DNA of 64,000 nucleotides from Thermodesulfobacteriota bacterium (GTDB taxonomy: Bacteria > Desulfobacterota_D > UBA1144 > Nemesobacterales > UBA2774). Positions 8,301 through 17,154 of the stretch are shown here, in pieces; within the stretch, counting starts at the first letter, position 1, and the number at the start of each line of letters is the position of its first letter. A program made the translations under genes and the position numbers. The DNA is taken from contig JBFMCV010000005.1 of the NCBI GenBank assembly GCA_040754335.1, forward strand, positions 1 to 64,000. The letters run 5' to 3'. The notes under the pieces are model-generated. The model saw nothing but the letters and a program-made list of their open reading frames with translations. It did no database searches and was not told where the DNA came from.

Positions 8301-9621
8301 ATTCGGCAGGGTCGTAAGCAGCCAGACAGCGGGCAAAGCAATTTTCAGATACAGACACAAGAACGGCGGCTGGAGGTGGTTCGAGAGCACGGGCCAGACG
8401 GTCGAAACCGCGTCCGGGGAGCCCGCGTGCGTCATTGTATCCCGCGACATCACGGACAGGAGGAGATTCGAAGAAGAGCTCTTCAAAGCGGAGAAGCTGG
8501 AGTCTCTAGGCGTCCTTGCAGGCGGGATAGCGCACGATTTCAATAATCTCCTTACCGTTATCCTGGGCAATATCTCGGTATCGAAGATGAAGCTCGATCC
8601 TAAAGACAAAATATACGGAAGACTGGTAGAAGCGGAGAACGCGTCGTTCAGGGCGAGGGACCTGACCTCGCAGCTCCTCACCTTTTCCAAGGGAGGGGCC
8701 CCCGTAAAGGAATTCGTGCAGTCGCTCGGCGAGCTGATCGTCGACACGGCAAATTTCGTGGTAAGCGGATCGAAGGTAAAGTGTGAATTCGAAATCGAAG
8801 ACGGCCTCTGGCCCGTGGAAGTCGACGAAGGCCAGATAAGCCAGGTCATACACAACCTCATAATCAACGCCGACCAGGCGATGCCCGACGGAGGCATAGT
8901 CAATGTGAGCGCCCGGAACGTCGAGCTCGAAGCGGACAACGAATTCCATCTGAGAGAGGGCAGATACCTGAACATTACGATCGAGGACTCGGGTATAGGG
9001 ATGACGGAAGACCTCCTGGAAAAGATTTTCGACCCCTATTTCACGACCAAGCAGAGAGGGAGCGGCCTGGGATTGGCAACCGTATATTCGATAGTCAAAA
9101 ACCATGACGGCTACATCAGGGTCTCTTCGAATATAGGGGCAGGCACCAGGTTCGATATTTATCTTCCGGCTGTTACGGGAAAACCGGTTATTCAATCAAG
9201 CACCGGAAATCTGCTGACGGGGAGCGGGAAAATACTCGTAATGGACGACGAGCAGATGGTGAGGGAAGTAGCGGGGGAAATGATAAGCCAGCTGGGGTAC
9301 GAGGTCGGCTACGCCTCGGACGGGCGTGATGCGATAGAAAAATACACCAGAGCCATGGAAGAGGGAAGGCCCTTCGACGCGGTGATGATAGACCTCACGG
9401 TGCCCGGGGGTATGGGAGGACAGGAGGCCCAAAAAATCCTGCTCGAAATAGACCCCGCGGTCAGGACAATCGTATCGAGCGGCTATTCGAACGACCCGGT
9501 GATGTCGAAATACGACGAATACGGGTTCAAGGGCGTGGTAACGAAACCGTATAACATCGAAGTGCTGAGCAAAGCCATACATACAGTCCTGAATGATACG
9601 GGCAAGATCAAAAATCGTTAA
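5326..9621 (+). CDS. Hybrid sensor histidine kinase, multi-PAS/GAF with C-terminal receiver
   Basis: A soluble 1431-residue sensor kinase with no transmembrane segment. Approximate domain order: PAS (50-165), GAF (175-335), PAS (345-445), GAF (468-640), GAF (646-815), PAS (815-930), PAS (930-1050), HisKA with phospho-acceptor His1070 in GGIAHDFNNLL, HATPase with the N-box IHNLIINADQAMPDGG, DSGIGM and GSGLGLATV boxes, and a receiver (1303-1425) with acidic pair DD and phospho-acceptor Asp1356. GAF 2 and GAF 3 are an internal duplication, sharing phrases such as ENAVDA.NKN.EGA and the PKG.TWKTIL motif. There is no output DNA-binding domain, so a separate histidine phosphotransfer protein or regulator must exist elsewhere. 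It stands alone; a TATAAT at 5287-5292 lies upstream. The ligands are unknown. Confidence 0.95.
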   Translation: MQDKHTPKKQATDGPGPLKNRSGARGGKEGRRRLIPESQPDQHLLYKSFYEFSPLMFFTIDNKGTVKAVNSVGAEHLGYSADELIEQPVLKVFYPEDRKSVLAQMKKCLNNPNQVHTWEIRKVKKDGTLIWVRENAEAAPSGGRKTRINIVCEDITDQKNAEFLLNTENKVLELITRNTSLNRILDYLCRQAESQAPGMLCSFLILDEAGKHLRHGAAPSLPREYTRAIDGVQIGPGVGSCGTAAYLKKPVIASDIETDQRWADYKHLALKHGLKACWSTPILSTEKNVLGTFAMYYDHSRSPNSHEKKIIEAATHLARIAIERMKAQDLAKQFGEILEESLNEIYIIDAETCRYLQVNKGARINLGYTYEELLDTDTVEINPDLTPDFLGRAETLISGDRKKIRIEGVHRRKDGTRYPVETYLQLSSFNGKKVYIADVIDMTEPRKREEVLREHVEQLSKKNRYESIVRAVTESVHQSLDLQDVFENAVDALNKNVEGASSVVIFMAEGNDAVLKADRGHSDWYIERLRKIPYPKGATWKTILDGVPRYVPDTDEDDVLGPAGKEFGTKSYLSMPIQSEGTTVGCIHIHSQEKQSFSIEDLDMLQIVARQLESAIKNANQAEALKKSEEDIKQKLTELSKKKRYEEIIGTITRSVHSSIDIQEVLENAVDAMNKNIEGADNVSIYFVEGDVAVIQAYRGYPEWFLNKTSRIPRPKGFTWKTILEGRLIYSPDIENDPVIGQAGRDVGTKSYASMPIKYDGKTIGCININSFRTNAFDEDELDLLEIIAAQIEIAVNNARQAEALKESEERYRILFAQTPVGVYTYDKNLVITNVNERHAEIMHSSRDKIIGLDINDLEDKSFNYIHEQAVQGQKSRHEGYYKSTTGDAELYILVSATPLKDAQGNIVGGMSVVEDITDLKNAEDLLKESASRYRTLVENISDLIVETSADGRFIYLSPKHEDALGYKPEELVGRDIFENVHPEDRPHAMKEFGRVVSSQTAGKAIFRYRHKNGGWRWFESTGQTVETASGEPACVIVSRDITDRRRFEEELFKAEKLESLGVLAGGIAHDFNNLLTVILGNISVSKMKLDPKDKIYGRLVEAENASFRARDLTSQLLTFSKGGAPVKEFVQSLGELIVDTANFVVSGSKVKCEFEIEDGLWPVEVDEGQISQVIHNLIINADQAMPDGGIVNVSARNVELEADNEFHLREGRYLNITIEDSGIGMTEDLLEKIFDPYFTTKQRGSGLGLATVYSIVKNHDGYIRVSSNIGAGTRFDIYLPAVTGKPVIQSSTGNLLTGSGKILVMDDEQMVREVAGEMISQLGYEVGYASDGRDAIEKYTRAMEEGRPFDAVMIDLTVPGGMGGQEAQKILLEIDPAVRTIVSSGYSNDPVMSKYDEYGFKGVVTKPYNIEVLSKAIHTVLNDTGKIKNR

Positions 9622-9769
9622 CAAATACGGAATGTTATCAAAGAGCTCCGCGGAATGAATCAGCAACCAGGCCAGGACCGCGAATTTCCGGGCTCAAGTT
9701 GAATATAATCGCTTATCCTATATACTTAGCTCTTTCCCGCAATCTCGGGCTATATTTCAGCACAACCTT

Positions 9770-11563
9770 ATGGAATCAAAATATATAAGGAATTTTTCCA
9801 TCATCGCCCACGTGGACCACGGCAAATCCACGCTCGCCGACAGGCTCCTCGAATTCACGGGGACGCTCAGCGAAAGGGACAGGACAGAACAGTTCCTCGA
9901 CAATATGGAGATCGAGAGGGAGCGGGGTATAACCATCAAGGCCCAGGCGGTGAGGATCTATTATAACGCCGACGACGGGATCAGATACGAATTCAACCTC
10001 ATAGACACCCCCGGGCACGTGGATTTCAGCTACGAAGTCTCTAGGAGCCTAATGGCATGCGAAGGGGCGCTCCTAGTGGTCGACGCCTCGCAGGGCGTAG
10101 AGGCGCAGACGGTCGCAAACGCGTACCTCGCCTCGGACGCCGGCCTTGAGCTCGTCCCGGTAATCAACAAGATCGACCTTCCGGCGGCGGACCCGGAGAG
10201 GGCGAAAACGGAGATAGAGGAAGTGATAGGCATAAGCGCGGAGGACGCGATACTCGCGAGCGCAAAGGAAGGCATCGGGACGAAGGATATACTCGAATCG
10301 ATCGTCAGGAATATCCCTCCGCCGGCCGACAAGTCTCACCTGCCCCTGAAGGCGCTCATATTCGACAGCTGGTTCGACTCCTACCAGGGTGTCGTGATGC
10401 TCATAAGGGTATTCGAGGGCAAGATAAGCCTCGGAGAGAACATCAAGTTCATGTCCACCGGCAAACCGTACGAAATAAAAAAGATCGGCGTCTTCTCGCC
10501 GAGGGCCGTCGAGGTACAGGAGCTCGGGACCGGGGAGGTCGGGTTCGTATCGGCCTCGATAAAGGAGATAAGCGAAGCCAAGGTCGGCGATACGATCACT
10601 AGCGTATCGAGGCCTACGGACAAGCCTCTCGCCGGGTTCAAGGTCATGAAGCCCATGGTCTTCAGCGGTCTTTATCCGATCGACCCCGGCGACTATGACA
10701 AGCTGAGAGAGGCGCTCGAAAAACTTGGACTCAACGACTCATCCCTCGTATACGAGCCCGAGACCTCCATTGCTCTGGGATTCGGGTTCCGATGCGGCTT
10801 CCTGGGACTACTGCACATGGAGATAGTGAAGGAGAGGCTCGAGCGCGAGTTCGAGCTCGAGCTCATTACGACGGCTCCGACGGTCGTATACAGGGCGACT
10901 AACAATAAGAGGGAGGTCTTTTACGTCAACAATCCGAGCGAGCTGCCCACGCCAGACAAGCTGGAGACGGTCGAAGAGCCCTACGTCCTGGTTTCGATCC
11001 ACACGCCGGGGACTTACCTGGGTGCGATATTCGACCTGTGCATAAAAAAGAGGGGCATACAGCGCGACATCAAGTACGTAACGCAGGACAGGGTCATCGT
11101 GGAATACGAGATACCGCTTTCCGAGCTTGTGTTCGATTTCTACGACAAGCTTAAATCCGTATCGAAGGGATACGCCTCGATGGACTATGACCCCGTAGGG
11201 TATAAGGAATCGGACCTCATAAAGCTGGACGTGCTCGTAAACGGCGACCCCGTAGACGCGCTCTCGATAATAGTCCACAAGGAAAAAGCGTACGAGAGGG
11301 CGAGGGACCTTATCGCGAAGCTGAGGTCGCTCATCCCCCGCCAGCTGTACGAGGTCGTGATACAGGCAGCCATAGGGAACAGGATCATCGCACGCGAATC
11401 GGTCAAGGCGCTTAGGAAGGACGTGACCGCAAAATGCTACGGCGGGGACGTGACGAGGAAAAGGAAGCTCTTAGAGAAGCAGAAGGAAGGCAAGAAGCGC
11501 CTGAAACAAATCGGCAAGATAGAGATACCGCAGGAAGCGTTCCTGGCCGTGCTCAAGACCTAG
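9770..11563 (+). CDS. lepA: Elongation factor 4 (LepA)
   Basis: A ribosomal GTPase that acts on stalled or mistranslocated ribosomes. The 597-residue product has family length and all G motifs: [10 protein letters not shown] (P-loop), [10 protein letters not shown] (switch I), DTPGHVDF and NKIDLP. These are followed by domain II, the EF-G III/V-like regions and the LepA-specific C-terminal domain with [29 protein letters not shown]. The ATG lies 13 nt after a TATATT -10-like box and has no Shine-Dalgarno sequence, so the leader may be very short. It is monocistronic here; the downstream gene is convergent. Confidence 0.97.
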   Translation: MESKYIRNFSIIAHVDHGKSTLADRLLEFTGTLSERDRTEQFLDNMEIERERGITIKAQAVRIYYNADDGIRYEFNLIDTPGHVDFSYEVSRSLMACEGALLVVDASQGVEAQTVANAYLASDAGLELVPVINKIDLPAADPERAKTEIEEVIGISAEDAILASAKEGIGTKDILESIVRNIPPPADKSHLPLKALIFDSWFDSYQGVVMLIRVFEGKISLGENIKFMSTGKPYEIKKIGVFSPRAVEVQELGTGEVGFVSASIKEISEAKVGDTITSVSRPTDKPLAGFKVMKPMVFSGLYPIDPGDYDKLREALEKLGLNDSSLVYEPETSIALGFGFRCGFLGLLHMEIVKERLEREFELELITTAPTVVYRATNNKREVFYVNNPSELPTPDKLETVEEPYVLVSIHTPGTYLGAIFDLCIKKRGIQRDIKYVTQDRVIVEYEIPLSELVFDFYDKLKSVSKGYASMDYDPVGYKESDLIKLDVLVNGDPVDALSIIVHKEKAYERARDLIAKLRSLIPRQLYEVVIQAAIGNRIIARESVKALRKDVTAKCYGGDVTRKRKLLEKQKEGKKRLKQIGKIEIPQEAFLAVLKT

Positions 11564-11597
11564 AAAGATATACCGAAGGCTCTCACGGCCGTCATTC

Positions 11598-13292
11598 TTA
11601 TCTCTTGCTCGCCGACATCATCATCTCGGTAATCGCATAAGTAGCGCCGCTCACGGCTCCGGGGTCTGTGACGACGTTTATAAGCGCGGGGACTCCCGAA
11701 GAGAAAGCCCTTTCGATCGCGGGCTCGAGATCGCGGGGGTTTTCAATGAGCTCTCCGTATCCGCCTAACGCTTTCAGCACCTCGTGAAATGGGATCATGC
11801 CGAGCTCGACGCCCTGCGCCTTGGCTCTTTTACCATATGTTATCTCTATCTGATGTTTCGTCATACCCCAGGCGCTGTCGTTGCACACGACGGCGACGAA
11901 GGGCAGCTTGTGCCTTAGCGCCGTCTCGAACTCCATAAAGTTCATACCCGCGGCGCCGTCGCCCGTGATGAGCGCGACCTGCTTATCGGGCCTCGCGGCC
12001 TTAGCCCCTACGGCGAACGGCACGCCCACTCCCATGCATCCGAGCGGACCGCCTTTCACGTAATGCCCCGGCCTCCTCACTCTATAATTACCGTCCGTCC
12101 AGGCCTGCGTGTCGCCCCCGTCTACGACGAGTATGCCCTCTTCCCCAATGACACCCTCGACCGCCTTAGCCACCCTGACGGGGTGTATGGGGGTCCTGGA
12201 GGATTTCCTCAGTTTCTCCGCCTCCTTCCACCTTTCCATGCGCAGTCTCTGAGCCATTTTCATCCATGAGGAGTAATTCAGCCTTATCGAGTTTTCTTCC
12301 AGGTATTCCGTCAACTGCGATAACACCATTCCCAAGTCACCCGCAATGCCGAGGTCAGCAGGCCTGTTCCTCCCTATCTCGCCAGGGTCGATGTCGACCT
12401 GGACTATCTTCGCCTCGGGGTTGAATGTCCTTCCGAAGCCGATGTATATGCTGAGCCTCACGCCTAGAAGGAGTATGAGGTCGGCCTCGCGGGTGATTTC
12501 CTTAAAAGCGTTCGGAGCCGACGGGCTTGCCGCGCCGAAGGAGAACGGATTATCGTCAGAGACGATCCCGCGCCCGAAGTTGAGCGTGTATAGAGGCATC
12601 TTCGTATTCTCGACGAACCTCAGAAGCTCTTTATCCGCTCCCGAATACCATGCGCCGCTCCCCGCTATTGCCACGGGCTTCTTCGAACGCGTCAGCAGCT
12701 CCGCAATTGCCGCGACCGACTCTTCCGGGGCGGCTGTTTTATAAAAAGGAATGTCGGTGTTATACGCCGAGACTTCATTTTCCTCGCACCCGGTATAGAG
12801 GACCTCGTACGACATGCCGAGATAAACCGGCCCGGGCCTGCCGCTGACCGCCTTTTTGTACGCCGAAGCTATGTACTCGGGTATTCGCTTCGTATCGAAG
12901 ACAGTCCTCGCCCACTTGGTGACGGGGGCGGCCATGCCCTGCTGGTCTATCTCCTGAAGCGACAGCCTGTCGTTCTCCTCGACCCCTGAGCGCCCTGAAA
13001 TGACCATGAGCGGGGAGTTCGCAAGGTAGGCGCTCGCTATGCCGGTTATGGTATTAGTGAATCCGGGACCGGCCGTAACGATGCAGACCCCCGGCTTCCT
13101 CCCAACCCTCCCGTAGGCGTCGGCAGCCATGGAAGCCCCTTGCTCATGATGGGTGTCGATTATCCTTATGCCGAATTCAGAGCAGGCCTTGTATATGGGA
13201 TTTATGTGCCCGCCGCCCAGGGAGAATATCTCCCTGACGCCCAGCTTGTGAAGCGTCTTCACCGCAAGCCATCCCCCCTCCGCAATCGCCAT
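11598..13292 (-). CDS. Thiamine diphosphate-dependent enzyme, acetolactate synthase/2-hydroxyacyl-CoA lyase-like
   Basis: A 564-residue ThDP enzyme with the three usual parts. The N-terminal PYR domain carries catalytic Glu50 in THHEQGASMAADAYGR and the AGPGFTNTITGIASAY motif. The central Rossmann-like domain has PVAIAGSGAWYSGA and LGVRLS. The C-terminal PP domain has the ThDP/Mg motif GDGAAGMNFMEFETALR ending in ND. It is closest in style to acetolactate synthase large subunits, oxalyl-CoA decarboxylase or 2-hydroxyacyl-CoA lyase. There is no ilvN or ilvC neighbour, which argues against branched-chain biosynthesis. Good SD (GGAGG, 7 nt) before ATG 13292. Substrate not assignable from sequence alone. 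Confidence 0.87.
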   Translation of the reverse strand: MAIAEGGWLAVKTLHKLGVREIFSLGGGHINPIYKACSEFGIRIIDTHHEQGASMAADAYGRVGRKPGVCIVTAGPGFTNTITGIASAYLANSPLMVISGRSGVEENDRLSLQEIDQQGMAAPVTKWARTVFDTKRIPEYIASAYKKAVSGRPGPVYLGMSYEVLYTGCEENEVSAYNTDIPFYKTAAPEESVAAIAELLTRSKKPVAIAGSGAWYSGADKELLRFVENTKMPLYTLNFGRGIVSDDNPFSFGAASPSAPNAFKEITREADLILLLGVRLSIYIGFGRTFNPEAKIVQVDIDPGEIGRNRPADLGIAGDLGMVLSQLTEYLEENSIRLNYSSWMKMAQRLRMERWKEAEKLRKSSRTPIHPVRVAKAVEGVIGEEGILVVDGGDTQAWTDGNYRVRRPGHYVKGGPLGCMGVGVPFAVGAKAARPDKQVALITGDGAAGMNFMEFETALRHKLPFVAVVCNDSAWGMTKHQIEITYGKRAKAQGVELGMIPFHEVLKALGGYGELIENPRDLEPAIERAFSSGVPALINVVTDPGAVSGATYAITEMMMSASKR

Positions 13293-13455
13293 GATGATTC
13301 CTCCGGTCTTTAAGCTCTAAATACTTTTACACTTTTGGATTTCCAAATCAACTAAATCGGCAACTGAATGTAAAATTAAATGGGCATGACAGGGGGTTTC
13401 GGCTTTAAAATCGATTTGTGTTAGAATAAACCTTTGAAAACAAGGAGGTAGAGAG

Positions 13456-13848
13456 ATGACAGACCAGGGACTTCCGCAGGGCGGCGGACACGAGGGCGAG
13501 CTCGGGAGCATCGCGAGCTCAATCTTGATGGCGTTTAATCTCGGGGTTTCCTATAACCAGCAGACGGGGGGTATAAAGAGTGTCACCGATGCAGTCGCTG
13601 AGCTCGGGACCACGATCTATACCAACCTCTCGCAGGTCTACGGGACCCGGTTCCAGGACGATTTCCTCAGGGCCAACACCGAATATTTTCTCCAGATCGC
13701 ACTGCTCGGATACATTATTCCTTCCGTATGCGCTTACGACGAGGAGTTCAAGAACAGGCTCCTTGAGCTTATTGAGATGAGGGCCGTGAGAACTCAGCAG
13801 CAGATGTCTCCTCAGAGTAACCCGGGCGGAGGCATCATAACCCCATAG
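13456..13848 (+). CDS. Hypothetical protein, 130 aa
   Basis: Unrecognised acidic soluble protein. It starts at ATG 13456 after an excellent AAGGAGG site, and a TAGAAT box (13422-13427) just upstream may be its -10. It has a Gly-rich N-terminus, a mainly helical body (SSILMAFNLGVSYN, YFLQIALLGYIIPSVCAYDEEF) and a Q/P/G-rich tail. No signal peptide. It ends 13 nt before the nitrilase-family gene, which lacks its own clear SD, so the two are probably translated from one message and may be functionally linked. Confidence 0.75.
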   Translation: MTDQGLPQGGGHEGELGSIASSILMAFNLGVSYNQQTGGIKSVTDAVAELGTTIYTNLSQVYGTRFQDDFLRANTEYFLQIALLGYIIPSVCAYDEEFKNRLLELIEMRAVRTQQQMSPQSNPGGGIITP

Positions 13849-13861
13849 CCGCGCACCGTAT

Positions 13862-15001
13862 ATGAGCAAGAAGATTCTCGGAGGGAAAGAGAAAGTAAAA
13901 GCCGCCGTCGTTCAGGCTTCCCCCGTTTTCATGGACAAGGGGAAGACCATAGAGAAGGCGTGCGCGCTTATTAGGGAGGCGGGAAGGAACAATGCGGAGC
14001 TCATCGCCTTCTCCGAGGCATTCATTCCAGGCTACCCCGCGTATTACACCGTCGGTTACGAAACCCCTCCCCACGAATGGACCGACTACATGATAGCGCT
14101 CCAGGAGAACTCGCTCGTCATACCGGGCGACGATACGCATACGCTCGGGGAAGCGGCCAGGGAAGCTGGCGCGTACGTGGTTATCGGGTGTAACGAGCTC
14201 GACGACAGACCTGGGAGCCGGACCGTCTACAACACGCTTCTTTTTATAGATAAAAACGGCAAGGTGATGGGAAGGCACAGGAAGACGATGCCCACATACA
14301 CCGAGAGACTGTACTGGGGCATGGGGGACGCGTCCGACATAAGGGTTTTCGATACGGAGATAGGCAGGATCGGGGGATTAATCTGCTGGGAAAACCACAT
14401 GACGCTTATCAGGGCCGCGATGATACACAGGGGGGAGGAGTTCCACATAGCCGTATGGCCGGGGAACTGGAAGAGGGGCGAGGAACGTCTTCTGGACGCG
14501 GACACGAGCCCCGGCGGGGCGCTATGCAATCTGCAGTCTCTAATAAAGGTGCACGCATTCGAGGCAGGCGCGTTCGTGCTCAGCGGATGCGGGTATCTGG
14601 ATGCGGACGATTTCCCCGAGAGGTGGCATAGTCTCAGAGACGGAGACCACATAAACTACGACTGGGCGCGCGGCGGGAGCTCGATTGTCAACCCCGCGGG
14701 CAGGTATCTGGCCGAGCCCAATTTCGAGAAGGACGCGATACTCTACGCCGAATGCTTTGCTAACCAGATAAAGGCCGTAAAAGCGGTGTTCGATTCGCTG
14801 GGGCACTACTCGCGCTGGGATATAGCGCAGTTATCGCTCAGAGAAGGCCCGTGGGAGCCTGAGGTCGCGGCCGGCGGGAGGCACATTAGCGACCCAGAGC
14901 TACCGGCGAGCGAGCTCAAACGGATATCGGAGAAATACGAAATCAGCGTGGAGAGCCTGGAGTCCATCCTGAGAGACGTCGGAAGGCTCGGAAGAAACTG
15001 A
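13862..15001 (+). CDS. Nitrilase-family carbon-nitrogen hydrolase
   Basis: A 379-residue member of the nitrilase superfamily, which hydrolyses nitriles, cyanide or amides through a Glu-Lys-Cys triad. The triad is visible: Glu52 in AFSEAFIPGYP, Lys141 in HRKTMPT and Cys175 in GGLICWENHM. The WEN/CWEN context and the AAVVQASPVFMDK start fit the true nitrilase branch (aliphatic or aromatic nitrilases, cyanide hydratases) rather than amidases or NAD synthetase domains. A C-terminal extension (residues 320-379) is present, as in filament-forming nitrilases. A paralogue lies at 29984-30991. Substrate unknown; translation is probably coupled to the upstream hypothetical gene. Confidence 0.9.
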   Translation: MSKKILGGKEKVKAAVVQASPVFMDKGKTIEKACALIREAGRNNAELIAFSEAFIPGYPAYYTVGYETPPHEWTDYMIALQENSLVIPGDDTHTLGEAAREAGAYVVIGCNELDDRPGSRTVYNTLLFIDKNGKVMGRHRKTMPTYTERLYWGMGDASDIRVFDTEIGRIGGLICWENHMTLIRAAMIHRGEEFHIAVWPGNWKRGEERLLDADTSPGGALCNLQSLIKVHAFEAGAFVLSGCGYLDADDFPERWHSLRDGDHINYDWARGGSSIVNPAGRYLAEPNFEKDAILYAECFANQIKAVKAVFDSLGHYSRWDIAQLSLREGPWEPEVAAGGRHISDPELPASELKRISEKYEISVESLESILRDVGRLGRN

Positions 15002-15196
15002 GGGCCCGCGTCCGAACCCGGCAGCTCCGGAGCGCCCGAGACAATCCCTCCGTTGTAAACTTCCTGAAAAAGAGAAATATCCGCCTTCATTCTCGACTAC
15101 AGCCTTATCATTAACCCTTGACACGGATTCAAATAAGTTATATAAACGAATGGGAACTAAAGGTGTTGGCTTCCAGTGTTTTTAAAGGAGGAACGG

Positions 15197-15430
15197 ATGA
15201 TGAATTTCAGGGTGGAATACGGGGAGTACTCGGCCCAGGAAGCGGTGGACGCCATACTGGTAATACTTAAGAAAAACGGGGTCGAGATAGACGAGAAGAG
15301 TTTCACCTGGACTCTCGTGGGCGCCCTGTTCGAAAAGGGCATAATAGCCAAGCCCGAGTTCGAGCGCATATACCTTTCACTCAAGAACCACGAGAACAAC
15401 GGCCGGAAATCGAAAGAGAGTGTTTTATAA
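15197..15430 (+). CDS. Hypothetical protein, 77 aa
   Basis: A small unrecognised protein, MMNFRVEYGEYSAQEAV at the start. I chose ATG 15197 over the upstream GTG 15176 because AAAGGAGG (15184-15191) sits directly before it; ATG 15200 is equally possible. The predicted fold is helical with alternating charges (VDAILVILKKNGVEID, FEKGIIAKPEFERIYLSLK), which could be a small DNA-binding or protein-interaction domain. There is no cysteine cluster or signal. It is a single gene convergent with the phosphohexomutase gene. Confidence 0.65.
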   Translation: MMNFRVEYGEYSAQEAVDAILVILKKNGVEIDEKSFTWTLVGALFEKGIIAKPEFERIYLSLKNHENNGRKSKESVL

Positions 15431-15439
15431 TATCGCTTG

Positions 15440-16807
15440 TTAACCGGATAAATTAGCCATCGAGGCCTGGAGCTCGCTCTCTATGAGCGACCTTATCTCG
15501 CGGAGCCTCACCTCCGTCTGGGCCTCGAACCTTAACACGAGCGCGGGCTGAGTGTTGGAGGCCCGAATCAGCCCCCATCCGTCGGGGAATTCGACCCTGA
15601 CGCCGTCTATGTCGATAATACTGTACGACTTCCGGAGCTTCTCTTTCACCATGTCCACTACCTGAAACTTTATGGCCTCGGGACAATCGACCCTGATTTC
15701 GGGCGTGGATATAGCCGGGGGGATACCATCGAGCAATTTAGAAAGGGGCTTGCCGGTCCTGGATATTATCTCGAGAATGCGGAGCGAGGCGTAGAGTGCG
15801 TCGTCGTAGCCGAAGAATTTATCGGCGAAGAATATGTGTCCGCTCATCTCCCCGGCGAGTGCGGCCTTTTCGGCTTTCATCTTGTCTTTTATAAGCGAGT
15901 GCCCGGTCTTCCACATTATCGCTTCCCCGCCGGCCTCGGTTATGCCGTTAAAGAGCCGGTTCGAACATTTTACGTCGCCGAGTATCTTCGCCCCCGGTTT
16001 ACGCGATATGACGTCCTTTGCGAAGACGAGCACGAGCATGTCCCCCCATACTATATTTCCCTTCTCGTCGACTACTCCGATCCTGTCACCGTCGCCGTCG
16101 AAGCCGATGCCGAGCTCGTACTTCCCGCTCCTCACGGTCTCGATCAGTTGAGCCAGGTTCTCTTCCACGGTCGGGTCCGGGTGGTGGTTAGGGAAGTTGC
16201 CGTCGGGGGTGACGTAAAGCTCGGTGACGTCGCAGCCGAATTCCCTGAACACGCGGGGGCCGATAGAGCCCACCATTCCGTTCCCGTAATCGACTACGGC
16301 CCTGAGGCCGGGCTTCATCTCGATATTTTCCTTGAGGAACCCGACGTAGAGCTCCTCGATATCGGTTTCCCTAGATGAGCCTTTCCCCGAAGCGAATTCT
16401 CCCGACTCGGCGATCTCCCTTATTTTTTGTATCTGCGCCCCGAATACGGAATCCCTGCCGCGGCAGAGCTTTATACCGTTGTATTCGCCCGGGTTGTGGC
16501 TCGCCGTTATCATGACGCCGCCCCCGACTTCGAGGTTGTAAAGAGAGAAGTAGAGCATGGGCGTCGAGACCATGCCTATATCTATTACGTCTATCCCTGT
16601 CGAGTTGATGCCCCTCGTCATCGCCTTGGAGTAGGCAGGCGAGCTCAGCCTGCAGTCCCTGCCTATGGAAACGACTTTGGCGCCGAAGTCCTTCATGTAC
16701 GTGCCGTACGCCTTGCCGATCCTCTCGAGCACGTCCTCGTTAAGGTCCTTGTCTACTATTCCTCTTATATCGTATTCCCTGAATATCTGGGGGTTTATGT
16801 AAGCCAT
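15440..16807 (-). CDS. manB: Phosphomannomutase/phosphoglucomutase
   Basis: An alpha-D-phosphohexomutase of 455 residues, interconverting hexose 6- and 1-phosphates for sugar-nucleotide, LPS and exopolysaccharide synthesis. The four family blocks are present: the catalytic phosphoserine Ser103 in TASHNPGEYNGIK, the Mg loop in GIGFDGDGDRIGVVD, the sugar-binding GEMSGHIFF, and the C-terminal phosphate-binding RASNTQPALVLRFEA. The opening PQIFREYDIRGIV is typical of the AlgC/ManB (dual-specificity PMM/PGM) group. It is monocistronic, with an intergenic hairpin-rich repeat region upstream. Gene name by family only. Confidence 0.93.
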   Translation of the reverse strand: MAYINPQIFREYDIRGIVDKDLNEDVLERIGKAYGTYMKDFGAKVVSIGRDCRLSSPAYSKAMTRGINSTGIDVIDIGMVSTPMLYFSLYNLEVGGGVMITASHNPGEYNGIKLCRGRDSVFGAQIQKIREIAESGEFASGKGSSRETDIEELYVGFLKENIEMKPGLRAVVDYGNGMVGSIGPRVFREFGCDVTELYVTPDGNFPNHHPDPTVEENLAQLIETVRSGKYELGIGFDGDGDRIGVVDEKGNIVWGDMLVLVFAKDVISRKPGAKILGDVKCSNRLFNGITEAGGEAIMWKTGHSLIKDKMKAEKAALAGEMSGHIFFADKFFGYDDALYASLRILEIISRTGKPLSKLLDGIPPAISTPEIRVDCPEAIKFQVVDMVKEKLRKSYSIIDIDGVRVEFPDGWGLIRASNTQPALVLRFEAQTEVRLREIRSLIESELQASMANLSG

Positions 16808-17154
16808 ATTTAATGCCCTCTATCATAAAAGGTTGTAATACTATCTCTGAAAATCGGTGAAAGGCAAGAAGAGGGTGAGATTGCCGCGCTTCGCTCGCAA
16901 AGTCAGGAAAATGATAAAGACGAGATCCTGAACTTGTTTCAGGATGACAAAATATTTGGATTCCCGATTAAGACATTCGGGAATGACAAAGAAAAGCTAA
17001 AAGAAATAACTAAGGGGCGGTGCGTCGCTACAGATGTACGGAATAATATCCGTTCAACCCTTCGACAGGCTCAGGGCGAACGGGTTTGGCTATCGTTGTT
17101 GGCTGGGTGGATCGAGCCTTGACTTTAACCCCGCTGATTTTATTCTTTGTTGCC
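16808..17154. repeat. Intergenic region with hairpin-forming short dispersed repeats
   Basis: No gene seen. Three unrelated short repeats follow each other: a hairpin ATCCTGAA/TTCAGGAT (16925-16945), a hairpin ATTCCCGA/TCGGGAAT (16960-16984), and the unit CCCTTCGACAGGCTCAGG with flanks (17051-17084), which many bacteria carry and which translates as FDRLRANG-like peptides in spurious ORFs. A relative of the last unit also occurs near 49990-50040. The apparent upstream extension of trpE runs through this unit and is therefore rejected. Confidence 0.7.

Noticed and set aside
16934-17122. Short frames running through the 17-kb repeats, including the upstream extension of trpE
   Set aside because: They translate the widespread FDRLRANG-type repeat and lack ribosome sites; the conserved TrpE N-terminus begins at ATG 17155.
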